Positions 45,607 through 55,745 of a DNA stretch of 64,000 nucleotides are shown one piece after another. The position numbers and the translations under genes were made by a program. The notes below the pieces were generated by a model. It was given only the letters and a program-made list of their open reading frames with translations, searched no databases and was not told where the DNA came from. Every line of letters starts with the position of its first letter. Position 1 is the first letter of the stretch. The stretch comes from CAVPMW01 sp963706515 (GTDB lineage Bacteria; Chloroflexota; Anaerolineae; Anaerolineales; UBA4823): the NCBI GenBank assembly GCA_963706515.1, contig CAVPMW010000002.1, positions 62,001 through 126,000 on the forward strand. Reading direction: 5' to 3'.

Positions 45607-47037
45607 CTACCCGGTTTGAGGGGTCTCAGCAGTTGGAGACGGCTCAGTGGTTGGCGGGAGCGGTGTATCCGTAAAAGTGGGAGTTGGCGCTGGCTCGGTC
45701 GTGGCAGGCGGCAGGGTTGGCGATGGAGCTTCGGTAGTAGCCGGCTGGATCGTTGGGGATGGGGTAACTGAAGCCGGAGAAGTTGTTGCCGTCTCTAATG
45801 GCGGTGTCGGCGTCTGAGAAGGCTCGAACGTTGCGCTTGGCGAAAGCCAGAGGGTAGGGCTGGCAGTTAGGGTCGCGGCTGGAGTATCGGTAAGCGTTGC
45901 GGTGGGAGGCGAGCACTCCAGGGCTGCGTTATTTGCAGTCGCAATCAGGTTATCGTTAGTCAGGATGCTCAATGCCTGCTCGTACTGCGCTTGAGCGTCG
46001 CACCATTTACCTGCCTTGGCAAACTGGTCGCCATATTGGATGAGAGATTGCCAGTAACGTGCCTGGGCAGTCCAGCCGGAGCCATCCGTCAGGTAGGGTG
46101 CCCCGGAAGCAACCTGAGAGAAGTAATACACCGCATATTGCGGCATCGCTTCCCAAAAGCTCGAACCAATCAAATACAGCCGGGAATAATTTCTTAAGGT
46201 CAATGCTCTGAAATCCAATGGTCCGAACCTTTCGGCTAAGGTCAGGTCGTAAATACCGCCTCCCAGGTTATGCTCATCGAGAATTTTCAGTTCGCCCCGC
46301 TCACGCAATGATATGTAGATCATCCGGTCCACCTGGGCAACCTGGTATGTTGCGTCGGCCTTCCGCAGTGAATTCAGCACATCGATTGCATCGTTCCAAT
46401 TCCCTGCCTTGACCAGGGTCTGCGCCTGATTAAATAACTCCTGTACGGGCCGCGGGTCTGGGGTTGAAGTAGGTGTAATGGTGGGTGGGACGATGGTAGG
46501 TGTAGCAGTTGCCAATAACACCTGCATCACCTGAGCCAATGCATCTGCAGCCCCAGGGAAATTTGGGTCGGAACGGATGACGTACTCAAACCGCTGGCGA
46601 GCAAGCTCAAATTGTCCCGATTTTAGGTCTTCCAAGCCAAGATAATACTGCTCGGTAAGCCCTGCTGTAGTCAGCTCCTGCGCCTCAGCGTTCCTTGTGG
46701 AAACAGCCGAGAGGTAGCCGGAAGACGCGCCTCCAACCAGCATGATCACCAGAAGAACCAGGGATAAGATCAGCCAGCCCAGCCATCCAGTAAGTCTTCG
46801 CCTGGATGAGGGAGGCGCGGTGTGGGATACCGGCGCAGGAATTGTTTGTCCTGCTCCAATGGATTGGGTGGAACCAACCTGCGGATCGATCGGGCGAGGT
46901 TTTAGTGCAGGATTAACCGGAGGCCGGGGACGTGAATTTGGCTGGGTTTGACTGACACGGTTGGGTCGCGTGTCTCCTGAGCCTGTCGGGGGTTCTTGCC
47001 CTGGAGGTGGGGTGGCTTTTGTATCTTTGTTTTCCAT
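45607..47037 (-). CDS. Membrane-anchored TPR-like protein with Pro/Thr-rich tails
   Basis: A 476-residue protein. A Pro-rich cytoplasmic N terminus (1-80) precedes one membrane helix (LTGWLGWLILSLVLLVIMLV, about 84-108). The extracytoplasmic part has helical pairs of TPR type (EDLKSGQFELARQRFEYVIR, TLVKAGNWNDAIDVLNSLRK and FAKAGKWCDAQAQYEQAL), separated by a Thr/Pro linker. The last 100 residues are nearly all Thr, Pro, Ser and Ala. It lies next to the LCP gene on the same strand (about 40 bases apart), which suggests a shared envelope role. Function unknown. Confidence 0.75.
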   Translation of the reverse strand: MENKDTKATPPPGQEPPTGSGDTRPNRVSQTQPNSRPRPPVNPALKPRPIDPQVGSTQSIGAGQTIPAPVSHTAPPSSRRRLTGWLGWLILSLVLLVIMLVGGASSGYLSAVSTRNAEAQELTTAGLTEQYYLGLEDLKSGQFELARQRFEYVIRSDPNFPGAADALAQVMQVLLATATPTIVPPTITPTSTPDPRPVQELFNQAQTLVKAGNWNDAIDVLNSLRKADATYQVAQVDRMIYISLRERGELKILDEHNLGGGIYDLTLAERFGPLDFRALTLRNYSRLYLIGSSFWEAMPQYAVYYFSQVASGAPYLTDGSGWTAQARYWQSLIQYGDQFAKAGKWCDAQAQYEQALSILTNDNLIATANNAALECSPPTATLTDTPAATLTASPTLWLSPSATFEPSQTPTPPLETATTSPASVTPSPTIQPATTEAPSPTLPPATTEPAPTPTFTDTPLPPTTEPSPTAETPQTG

Positions 47038-47178
47038 TTTTATTTGTATCGGTCATTCACTCCCGTCTTGGGTTGAGTGACCGATTATAGACGGAACTAT
47101 ACTCGAAATAGTTCCTTTTATCACTTAAAACCTGATGAGATAATTGAGTGTACTTATCGGGTACTTGCTAACCAATTT

Positions 47179-47673
47179 TCAAGCTTCGCTTTGCATTAGA
47201 CTGGCTTGCAATAGGTGAAGGGTGTTAAGAAGTCGTTGCTGTTCAGCTTCGCTCAAAGCCTCGAGCCACACCTTTTGATTTTGATGCACAATTGGGCGAA
47301 ACGCATTGGCGACTTGTCTTCCCGTATCTGTCAGCTCTACCAAAAGCATGCGTCGATCCGACTTGTGAGGAATCCTGCGTGCATACCCGCGTCGTTCGAG
47401 AGAGTCGATCAATCCGGTAACAGTAGCCCGGCTGATGATCAGCAGATCTGCTATTTCGTGGGGGGGCAAAGGTCCGTCAGAGTCCACCAGGATGCCTAAG
47501 ACCAGCCCTGAGGCTGGGCTCAAATCAAAAGGTTGGAGCAATCCAGAGATGCGTTTGACGAGCAAATCAGCTGTAAAAACCAAATTCATGGCGCACTCGG
47601 TGGCACTGGCGCTTGCGTTGGGGTAGCGCTGCTCAAAGTTAGGGGCAATTTGAACTGCCGGTTGATTAGCCAT
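47179..47673 (-). CDS. MarR-family transcriptional regulator
   Basis: A 164-residue winged-helix regulator. The DNA-binding part is LDSDGPLPPHEIADLLIISR ATVTGLIDSLERRGYARR (about 70-108) with the wing IPHKSDRRMLLVELTDTG. The dimerisation helices flank it. It is divergent from the cupin gene, with 91 bases between, the common arrangement for a regulator acting on its neighbour and itself. A pair of TAATTAG boxes lies next to its start codon. Confidence 0.9.
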   Translation of the reverse strand: MANQPAVQIAPNFEQRYPNASASATECAMNLVFTADLLVKRISGLLQPFDLSPASGLVLGILVDSDGPLPPHEIADLLIISRATVTGLIDSLERRGYARRIPHKSDRRMLLVELTDTGRQVANAFRPIVHQNQKVWLEALSEAEQQRLLNTLHLLQASLMQSEA

Positions 47674-47677
47674 CTGA

Positions 47678-47705
47678 TAATTAGCCTCTTGACAAATGTA
47701 ATTAG
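47678..47705. promoter_or_regulatory. Candidate MarR operator: two TAATTAG boxes 21 bp apart
   Basis: TAATTAG at 47678-47684 and again at 47699-47705, in the same orientation and exactly 21 bp (two helical turns) apart, flanking the -35 element of the cupin promoter (TTGACA 47689-47694). Confidence 0.4.
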
Positions 47706-47717
47706 GATACTTATAAT
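47689..47717 (+). promoter_or_regulatory. Consensus promoter of the cupin gene
   Basis: TTGACA at 47689-47694, a 17-base spacer and TATAAT at 47712-47717, with AGGAGG before the ATG at 47765. Both elements are perfect. Confidence 0.8.
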
Positions 47718-47764
47718 AAGGAGTATAACATTTATCCGTTGAAGATGCAAGCGAGGAGGTTAAG

Positions 47765-48235
47765 ATGATAGCAAATTTATCCAGGGTCCTGGCTCAAGGG
47801 GAAGGTTTGAGGCTGCAATCGGGTCCAGGCCGGGACCTGATCTTCAAGGTCACCGGCGAAGATACTGGCGGGGCATTTGACTATTTTATCGTCGAGGTTG
47901 CTCCGAAAGGTGGTCCTCCGCTTCACGTCCACTACAAGCAGGAGGAAACCATCCAAGTCCTGAAAGGGCGGTACAAAATCAGGATCGGCGATGAAATTTT
48001 CTATTGTGAGGAAGGAGGTTTTGCCTATCTACCTTCCAAAATCCCACATGCATTCCTCAATTTAACGGATGAGCAGGGTGAGATCATTGTGGTTTATACC
48101 CCGGGCGGCGGGCATAAATTCTATGAAGAATTTGGACCGTTATCGCGGAGCGGTCCACCGGATCCGAAAGTGATCGCTCCCATATTCGCCAAGTATGATA
48201 TGGCCCTGCTCGGACCACCATTAAGCCCTGATTGA
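47765..48235 (+). CDS. Cupin-domain protein
   Basis: A 156-residue protein with a cupin barrel: motif 1 is GGPPLHVHYKQEETIQVLKG and motif 2 is GGFAYLPSKIPHAFLNLTDE, giving the His/Glu/His metal set. The N-terminal strands and a C-terminal tail complete a small bicupin-like fold of the quercetinase/cupin_2 type. The substrate is unknown. A MarR regulator is divergent, so the gene is probably inducible by a small molecule. Convergent with osmC. Confidence 0.85.
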   Translation: MIANLSRVLAQGEGLRLQSGPGRDLIFKVTGEDTGGAFDYFIVEVAPKGGPPLHVHYKQEETIQVLKGRYKIRIGDEIFYCEEGGFAYLPSKIPHAFLNLTDEQGEIIVVYTPGGGHKFYEEFGPLSRSGPPDPKVIAPIFAKYDMALLGPPLSPD

Positions 48236-48251
48236 GCGCTTAGGTGCCAGT

Positions 48252-48680
48252 TCAACCAACCAATTTTGCATCCAGGGTGATCTTGATCGCTGCCAGAGCT
48301 GCGGAGATCGGGCAGCCAGATTTCGTCCCGTCCGCGATCTGTTGAAATTTTTCCTGGTCGATCCCTGGCACCTCTGCCGAGGTAATCAGGTGGATGGTTG
48401 TGATGCGGGGTTTATCATCGATCCTGCCGAAATCGACGACGGCCTTGGTGGCGATATGCTTGGCTGTGAATCCGGCGTTGCCAAGGTCAGCGCTCAGCGC
48501 CATGGAGAAGCACCCCGCCAGGGCAGCTCCGACCAGCTCCTCAGGGTTAGTGCCCGGTTGATTTTCGAAACGCGTTGAAAATGTAAATGGAACGTCAAAA
48601 GCTCCACTTCCAACTTTCATCCGACCGTTACCCTCTTTAAGGTTTCCGTCCCAGGTTGCGTCAGCATATCGGGTAGCCAT
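48252..48680 (-). CDS. OsmC/OhrA-family peroxiredoxin
   Basis: A 142-residue OsmC-family protein (MATRYADATWDGNLKEGNGR). The first catalytic Cys is in ALAGCFSMALSADL and the second in GTKSGCPISAALAAIK, with an Arg near the start of the barrel. It reduces organic hydroperoxides in the family. The start is set at ATG 48680, seven bases after a perfect AGGAGG; the longer frame upstream adds residues with no family match. Its presence beside a MarR gene fits oxidative-stress control. Confidence 0.9.
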   Translation of the reverse strand: MATRYADATWDGNLKEGNGRMKVGSGAFDVPFTFSTRFENQPGTNPEELVGAALAGCFSMALSADLGNAGFTAKHIATKAVVDFGRIDDKPRITTIHLITSAEVPGIDQEKFQQIADGTKSGCPISAALAAIKITLDAKLVG

Positions 48681-48850
48681 GGTAGTACCTCCTAAATATC
48701 TTGTAAAAATTTTCCGTGATTCTTTCGACGATGTCCCATTGTAGCATAAGGGATATTCCACTGTAAATAACTGACCTGACTTATCCGAGCCGGTGAATTG
48801 TGCTCACCGGAATTATTCTCGATGCAGATCATGCTGCCGATGATCTAATC

Positions 48851-49990
48851 CTAAACTTTAAAAGCTTGTACAGCAGAAATGACTTCACCTTGTTCTTCTT
48901 CGGTCAGGCTGTTGTAGAACGGCAAACGCACGAGCTGGTCTGATACCTGTTCAGTCACCGGGCAATCGCCTGGCTCTCCTCCATATTTCCTGCCCATTTC
49001 TGATAGATGAAGCGGCAAGTAATGGAAGACCGCTAAAATGCCCCGCAACCGCAGGTGCTCGATCAAAGCCTGGCGGCGATCCAGGTCAGGTAGGAGCAGA
49101 TAGTACAAATGAAAAGGTTGGTCACATTCGGGGGGGATAACTGGCTGCCTTACTCCATTGTAACGAGCCCAATCGGATAGCTCCGCGTGGTAGCGCAGCC
49201 AGATTTGTTTCCGCCGTGCCTGGATAGCCTCGCGTTGTTCGAGCTGGGCATAGAGATATGCTGCCAGGATATCCGATGGGAGATAGCTGGAACCGATATC
49301 AACCCAGGTATATTTATCGACCTGACCGCGGAAGAACCGGCTTCGGTTCGTTCCCTTCTCCCGGATAATCTCAGCTCGCTCGATCAATCCGGGGTCATTT
49401 ATTACCAGGGCTCCACCTTCACCGCAGGTGATATTTTTCGTCTCGTGAAAACTTTGAGTGGCAAGCTCGCCGAAAGTTCCCAGGTATTGATTCCTGTATT
49501 TCCCAAACAGACCATGGGCATTATCCTCAACCAGCGCCAGATTGTAACGAGCAGCAACCTCCTGGATCGCGCCCATATTGCAACCGACCCCGGCGTAATG
49601 GACCACCGCGATCGCCCTGGTTTTTTGGTTAATTTTCGTCTCAATTATTCTCTCATCGATATTCAATGTATCCGGACGAATATCACAAAACACCGGTATA
49701 GCACCGCGTAGGACGAAGGAATTCACTGTTGAGACGAAAGTGAAAGAAGGCAGGATCACTTCATCGCCCGGTTGGACTTGAAGCAGCATAGCAGCCATAT
49801 CCAGGGCATGGGTGCAGGAAGTGGTCAGGAGAACGCGCGGCGCGCCGAGTATCTCCTCTAGCAGCGCATGACAACGCTGGGTGAATATACCGTCGCCAGA
49901 GATCTTCCCGTATTGGACTGCCTGGAGCAGGTAGTCGGTCTCGGAGCCGACCAGGGTCGGTTTGTTGAAAGGGATGCGATATTGCTGCAT
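48851..49990 (-). CDS. wecE: dTDP-4-amino-4,6-dideoxygalactose transaminase-like (WecE/RffA type)
   Basis: A PLP-dependent DegT/DnrJ/EryC1-family sugar aminotransferase of 379 residues. The WecE-type beginning is IPFNKPTLVGSETDYLLQAV. Other WecE-like blocks are TTSCTHALDMAAMLLQVQPG, EVILPSFTFVSTVNSFVLRG and NAHGLFGKYRNQYLGTFG, with FHETKNITCGEGGALVIND carrying the PLP lysine. Such enzymes make dTDP-Fuc4N from the 4-keto sugar. It follows the WecD-like gene by nine bases, so this pair should make dTDP-Fuc4NAc or a relative. Confidence 0.9.
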   Translation of the reverse strand: MQQYRIPFNKPTLVGSETDYLLQAVQYGKISGDGIFTQRCHALLEEILGAPRVLLTTSCTHALDMAAMLLQVQPGDEVILPSFTFVSTVNSFVLRGAIPVFCDIRPDTLNIDERIIETKINQKTRAIAVVHYAGVGCNMGAIQEVAARYNLALVEDNAHGLFGKYRNQYLGTFGELATQSFHETKNITCGEGGALVINDPGLIERAEIIREKGTNRSRFFRGQVDKYTWVDIGSSYLPSDILAAYLYAQLEQREAIQARRKQIWLRYHAELSDWARYNGVRQPVIPPECDQPFHLYYLLLPDLDRRQALIEHLRLRGILAVFHYLPLHLSEMGRKYGGEPGDCPVTEQVSDQLVRLPFYNSLTEEEQGEVISAVQAFKV

Positions 49991-49999
49991 TTCGATCGT

Positions 50000-50738
50000 T
50001 TAACTCTCAGTGAACCATTTGTGGAACCAGAGCTGTACCAAACTGGTGCGGAACCCTGCTTGTTGGTACAGGCGTTGAGCCGCGACATTGCTCCCCTGGG
50101 TAACGACTTCAACCGTTGAAATGCCTTCTCTTTCGAACCAGTGCAAGGCTGCTTTAACCAGAGAGGAGCCTATTCCTTTATGTTGGCTGCCGGGGTCGAT
50201 CCCCAGGAGCCCGATCTTTCCCTGTGACCCTTCCCTTACACAAGTAATAAATCCTTTTAGCTCTCCAGCCGGAGAAGCGACAAAAACGGTCTGGGCTGGA
50301 TCCATCAAGCTTTGACGTATCCAGGTTGCATAGAGAGAATCGCACAATTCACGGGGAAAATGTTCATCTACATAGAAGCGGGTGTGGATAAACGAATTTC
50401 GAGCGATTCGTTCTAAATCAGGCAGATCGGGGGTCTCCGCTTTGCGAATTTTATCGATATTGATAACGGACCAATTTTGATCGGTGTCCTTTGCAGTCCA
50501 GCTCAGGGTGGTGCGAATATCTACCATGCGGAATCCCGAGTTTTGGGCATGCCAGATTGAGGCAGGATCGGTACTGTCAGCCAGGTAATACAGGCAGTCG
50601 ATTGATCCTTCTTGAGCCCAATCCAGAATTGCCTTCAGGTCATCGGGCTCGAGGCGACGTCGTCAGGACCCGGGCGATGGATTTTCCAAAATAATTACTA
50701 TCCCAGGGAAGGATCTCGACTGTCTTTGGCGGCGTCAC
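50000..50738 (-). CDS. wecD: WecD/RffC-like dTDP-amino-sugar N-acetyltransferase, one frameshift
   Basis: A GNAT acetyltransferase. The C-terminal GNAT core is intact (KGFITCVREGSQGKIGLLGI, QHKGIGSSLVKAALHWFERE). Upstream of it the frame opens in RRLEPDDLKAILDWAQEGSI; one extra base near 50660 separates this from the true N terminus, EILPWDSNYFGKSIARVLTR, which matches the WecD-style opening WDS-x-x-FG. The start is then GTG at 50738, overlapping the epimerase gene. The repaired length is 245 residues. Adjacent to wecE, as in E. coli, although shape alone cannot prove the exact sugar. Confidence 0.82.
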
Positions 50739-51711
50739 GAGTGAATTGTTCACGTTCATATTGGATCACATGAGACAAGGTCTGATTCAAATTATAACGG
50801 GGCTTAAACCCGATCAGCCGAGAGATTTTTTCTATTGAGGGGACTTTGCGGCGCATATCTTCGAAGCCTGGAGCATAGGCCTCATCGTAGGGGATGTAGT
50901 GGATGCTGGATTGACTCTCGGTAAGCGTAATGATGGTCTGGGCTAATTTTTCAATGGATATTTCCTCTGTCGAGCCAATATTAAATACCTGACCCACTGC
51001 ATCCGGATGGTCTGCCAAACGGATAATCGCCTGGACGACATCGGACACGTCGATGAAGCACCTGGTTTGCAGTCCATCGCCATAGACTTCCAGCGGTTCA
51101 TTTCTTAGAGCGCAGCGTACGAACCTCGGGACGACCATCCCGTAACGTCCGCTTTGCCGCGGTCCAACAGTATTGAAAAAGCGCATAATAACAACGGGAA
51201 GACCGTACTGCAGGTGATAGGCTAATCCCATGAACTCGTCCACTGCTTTTGAAGTTGCATACGCCCAACGGCTGTGTGTGGTTGGACCAAATAAGCAATC
51301 ATCTTCTTCAGAAAATGGTACCTGGACGCCTTTTCCATACACTTCAGATGTAGACGCCAGCAAGACTTTACATCCATAGCGGTTGGCAATCGTCAGTACC
51401 GATTCGCTGCCCATAATATTGGTTCGTATGGTGTGGACGGGGTCTTCCACGATCAGCTTAACACCCACTGCAGCAGCCAGATGGATGACGACATCCGCCT
51501 GGCTGGTAAGCCGGTCGAGAACATCAACATTTGTGATCGTTTCACGTACAAATTGGAAATTTGGCCCCGTGCGCAGATTCTGAATATTCGCGATGTTCCC
51601 GGTAGTCAGGTCATCAATAGCAACCACCTGATGCCCCTGTTCAATCAGGAGTTCACACAGATGACTGCCGATAAAGCCAGCGCCTCCAGTAACTAAATAG
51701 CGCAGGGTCAA
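50698..51711 (-). CDS. NAD-dependent sugar epimerase/dehydratase (extended SDR)
   Basis: A 337-residue extended short-chain dehydrogenase. The nucleotide-binding motif is GGAGFIGSHL near residue 9; the catalytic Tyr-Lys pair is YATSK, with Thr/Ser in STSEVYGKG. Substrate-loop sequences are like UDP-glucuronate decarboxylases and UDP-glucose 4-epimerases (PTTHSRWAYATSKAVDEFMG, RFFNTVGPRQSGRYGMVVPR). The specific nucleotide sugar is unresolved. First gene of an apparent minus-strand sugar operon (epimerase-wecD-wecE), overlapping wecD. Confidence 0.88.
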   Translation of the reverse strand: MTLRYLVTGGAGFIGSHLCELLIEQGHQVVAIDDLTTGNIANIQNLRTGPNFQFVRETITNVDVLDRLTSQADVVIHLAAAVGVKLIVEDPVHTIRTNIMGSESVLTIANRYGCKVLLASTSEVYGKGVQVPFSEEDDCLFGPTTHSRWAYATSKAVDEFMGLAYHLQYGLPVVIMRFFNTVGPRQSGRYGMVVPRFVRCALRNEPLEVYGDGLQTRCFIDVSDVVQAIIRLADHPDAVGQVFNIGSTEEISIEKLAQTIITLTESQSSIHYIPYDEAYAPGFEDMRRKVPSIEKISRLIGFKPRYNLNQTLSHVIQYEREQFTRDAAKDSRDPSLG

Positions 51712-51884
51712 TTTAATTCTCCCGAAATATGAAATTTATTCTGCGCTTCTGCGCACCGCGGTTGGATTATACCCGCTGATCGATACCCATCGCGAAGGTC
51801 GGGTCAACGAGATTGACATTTCTGTCAGTCTCCATTTGGCTGAGAATAGAATGCAGTAAGATATACCGGGTCGTTTTTCAGCGT

Positions 51885-53378
51885 ATGAGCACACGTAGAT
51901 TGGTCATCCTGCTTACTTTCCTGGCTGTATTTGCGATGGCCGCGAGAGTATCGATTGATAATGATACCTGGTGGCATATGCGCATTGGTCAATGGATGGT
52001 AGAGCATCACGCATTCATGCTTAAAGATGTATTTTCATTTACACGGCATGGCGTTCCCTGGTATTACCCCGGTTGGCTGATTGAAGTCCCCCTGTATTGG
52101 ATCTATCAGCTTAGCGGACCAGCGGGGCTCAATTTATTGACTGCTGCCATAGTTTCACTCGCACTATTTTTCGTCTGGCTGACACTGAATGGAGGGGTAT
52201 TTCTGAAGGCGTTCACCCTCGTCCTGGCAGCTGCAGTATCTGCCGTCTATTGGGCTGCTCGCCCGTACCTGTTGACCTTTCTCCTGGCTGCTGTTTTTCT
52301 GTGGGTGCTCGAAGGCTGGCGCTGGCGACCGGCCCGAACAACGGAGAGACGATTATGGTTGTTACCTGTGCTTATGGTGGTCTGGGTGAACAGCCACGGG
52401 GGATTTTTTGTCGGTTTTATTTTGATTGGAATCTACCTGGCAGGTGAGCTGGTGAGCTGGCTGAATGAGCGTTGGTTGATATCCTCGTCAAAGGAGAGAT
52501 AATGCACGAATAAAAGCAGCACAGCACAGGCTAGGTAGATTATTTCTGATTCTTGTACTCACCTTCCTGGCACTCAATTTGAACCCGGCTGGACCATCGA
52601 TGCTGCTATATCCCTTAAAGACTGTCAAAATCCAGTCGCTGCAGGAGTATATCCAGGAGTGGCAGTCGCCCGATTTTCATACACCGCAAGTACAGCCTTT
52701 CCTGGTCCTTTTATTGGCAACTTTTGCTGCCGTTGGTGCATCCCGGCGCCGCCTGGCACTGACCGACTTCTTACTCGTCAGCGGCTTTGCCTACCTCGGA
52801 TTCCTGGCAGCGCGAAATATCGCCCTCTTCGCGATTGCTGCACCGCCTGTCCTGACCCGCTACGCCGCTCCTGTGCTGGAAGCAATGAATAAAAAGCTCG
52901 GTATTCGCATCTCCAGCGAAAAGACCACGCCACCGAGATTAAAAATAATCAACGTGGCTTTATTGATATTGTTATTAATCGTGTTAATTGGAAAGGTTTC
53001 ATTAGTTTTGCCGGCTGAAGTCAATGATAGTTATATAAAAAAGATATCTCCAACCGGCGCAGTCCAATTCTTGAAAGAGAATCATCCCGGCGGAAACCTG
53101 TTTAATTCCTACAACCAGGGCGGTTATTTAATCTGGGCACTTCCTGAATACCCGGTATTCATAGACCCACGCACGGATTTATATAACGATGAGCTCATCC
53201 AGCTCTGGTTAAAGGTGATGCGCGTGCTGAACCTGGTTGGAAGCAGGTTCTGACCCAGTATGGAATTGGGATTGTCATGGTTGAACCGAACGCCCCGATT
53301 GTAACCGCATTAAAAGATGACCAGGACTGGAGGGAGAGCTATAGGGATTCAAATGCTGTGATATTCCTAAGAAATTGA
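51885..53378 (+). CDS. Polytopic membrane protein (GT-C-like), two frameshifts
   Basis: The ATG at 51885 opens MSTRRLVILLTFLAVFAMAA with the DxD-like NDTWWHMRIGQWM in the first loop. The frame is broken near 52499, where removal of one T restores RNARIKAAQHRLG. It breaks again near 53235, where removing two bases restores RAEPGWKQVLTQYGIGIVMV, with the end NAVIFLRN at 53378. The repaired length is 496 residues with about ten helices and a C-terminal soluble part (AVQFLKENHPGGNLFNSYNQ and FIDPRTDLYND), as in YfhO- or GT-C-like transferases. The family is only suggested; the donor is probably a lipid-linked sugar. Confidence 0.7.
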
Positions 53379-53606
53379 TCGGGTGCTTGATTAAGCCACG
53401 CTTTACCTGGAGCAGATATTTTCAGGGTAGTTAAAACATTCGCCAAAATCCCCTTATCACTACATATTTGAAAGTTACCTCTAGCCATTTTGGGCTATAG
53501 TTATTGCCAATCGGTTAAAGTTGGAATATTACTCATCGCAAACTAACTAAAAATAATTTTGAAGAGCAAATTGATAATTAAAATATATAACAATACATGT
53601 TTTGTG

Positions 53607-55646
53607 ATGGATAATCATTTGTACACTGAAACAAGAAATACTTCCCCAAAAAAATTCATAAAAGTGAAAATTATTGCTGCGGGGATAGTAATCTCCTTGT
53701 TTGTAATTCTGAGATATCTATTTCCCGAGCGGTCAATGGAATATATTGGCGTTATAGCCTTGGAAGATGATCTCTTTGCCCTGGGTCTGCTTACCGGTGT
53801 TCTGCTCGTAGGTGGTGGAATTGGTTTAAAGATTATCCGCTGGGTTCAGGTTAATCCTGCATCTTACCTGGAGACCCTTGTATTTTCCGTTCCAATTGGT
53901 CTGGGTATTTTTTCGTTGGGGATTTTGGCGCTCGGTTTGTCAGGGCTTCTAGAGAGCTGGGTTCTCATACTTTGGTTTGTCGCGTGTTTCTTCTGGTCCT
54001 TCCAGGAATGGTGGGAATTGGGGTCAGCCGGTCTGGTGAAGTTCATCTCACGCTGTCTATCAGTTTAATGAACTTCATCGAGGCAAGAAATTGCTCTTAT
54101 TAGCAGGACTTCTCGTCTTTTGGTTGACACTTATCCAGGCGCTCGCCCCTCCCTGGGATCCCGACGGGTTGATGTACCATTTACAAGGTCCGCGCTTATT
54201 TCTAGAGGCGGGAAGAATCCTGCCATTACCCGATACCTGGGGGGCTAATAATCCATTTACGCTTGAATTGCTCTTCATGTTTGGGCTGCGCTTTGGCAGC
54301 GATAACTTCGCGAAGTTATTGCATTTAAGCTTTGCTTTATTACTGATAATCGCAACTTTTACATTCGGACGGCGCTTTTTAGATCGCGAAGGAGGCTGGA
54401 TCGCTGCTGTAATCCTGGTGGCAATTCCAATATTTCCTATATGGTCAAGCCTGGCTTATACCGATATGGCCTGGGCGCTTTATGAATTCCTCGGTGTCTA
54501 TGCAATGATCCTGTGGCTGAAATCTCAACGCCGCGGGTGGTTGATTATTTCAGGAATGTCAGTTGGCATGGCGTTGGGGAGCAAATACCTTGCCTTAGGA
54601 ATGGCTGGAATACTTGGTTTAACGGTGCTGTGGAGCTGCAGAAGGCGAGGATGGAAGCACATACTCCAAAATGTGGCTATTTTTGGAGGAGCTGCGCTGC
54701 TAATTGCATCACCATGGTATTTGAAGAATTGGTTTTGGATGGGCAATCCGGTTTTTCCGATGTATTTTGGAGGATCTACATGGTCGTTGGAACGAGTTCA
54801 CTTATTCATGGCGTACTTGAACAGCTTTGGGGCAGGCCATCGAGTACGGGACTATCTGCTTTTACCCTGGAATATTTATGCAAAATTCCCACAATTCGGA
54901 AGTTTTTTAAACAGCATCGAGATGCCCAGCCTGCTATTCCTGATGCTGATTTTTTTTCCATTCCTGCGGCACAATAAATATATAAACATCTTAGCCATCA
55001 TAATATTGGGAAGGCTAGCGATCTGGGCCTTAGGCTCTCAACAGGTCCGCTTTATGTTACCGGTTTTTCCAGGCCTTAGTGTGATGACCGCCAGCGTTTT
55101 TATCGGCATTGAAAATCGATTCTCAGGAAAGAAATATGGCGAGATTCTGCGAGCAGGATTGATCGGTGGAGTCGTAGCAGCGACATTGATCTATTCATTT
55201 CTGTATTTCCTAATCAACCGACCATTGGGAGTAGTGGTAGGCACCGAATTCTAAAATCCATTTTATCAATCGAATGGTTGCGGATGTTCCAGCTATCTCT
55301 TATATCAAACAACACCTTGCTTTAGATAAGCGGGTGATGATGATGTGGGATGGGAAAGGTTATTACTGCGATGAGCGCTGCATCGCAGATTTAGATCACA
55401 GCCAATGGACACTTATGGCACAGGGTGCGAATTTTGATAGTCAACGGATCACGCAATTGCTCCAGAATGCCCATATAACCCACCTCGCTATTAGGTTTGG
55501 TTGACATGAATTTTGTACTGCAGCATGATCCTACAGGAAAAAATAATCAATCCGCAGCTTTTTTCCTGAATACATTTCGAGACCAATGCACACGGGAGAT
55601 TTTTTCTGACCAATGGGTCAGACTCTTCGAAATCACCTGCAAATAA
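53607..55646 (+). CDS. ArnT/PMT-like GT-C glycosyltransferase, three frameshifts
   Basis: ATG at 53607 (a TTG at 53559 is in frame). It has a polytopic N terminus with the family loop APPWDPDGLMYHLQGPRLFL, the Asp-containing motif before a YHL block as in ArnT-like enzymes. Further helices follow, then a soluble tail. The frame is broken at about 54065-54085, 55250 and 55490; each break is repaired by removing one base (at the last, HLALGLVDMNFVLQHDPTG). The repaired length is about 678 residues. It would transfer a sugar from a polyprenyl-phosphate donor on the outer face of the membrane; donor and acceptor are unknown. First of several similar neighbours. Confidence 0.72.
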
Positions 55647-55745
55647 TCGTGCCTATTAGTGTTCGAGGGAAAAATTGCTTTTATACGGTTATGCGAGAGA
55701 TAATTTATCCTTCTTTGTCTCAGATGAAAACAAATACGGATCTCA

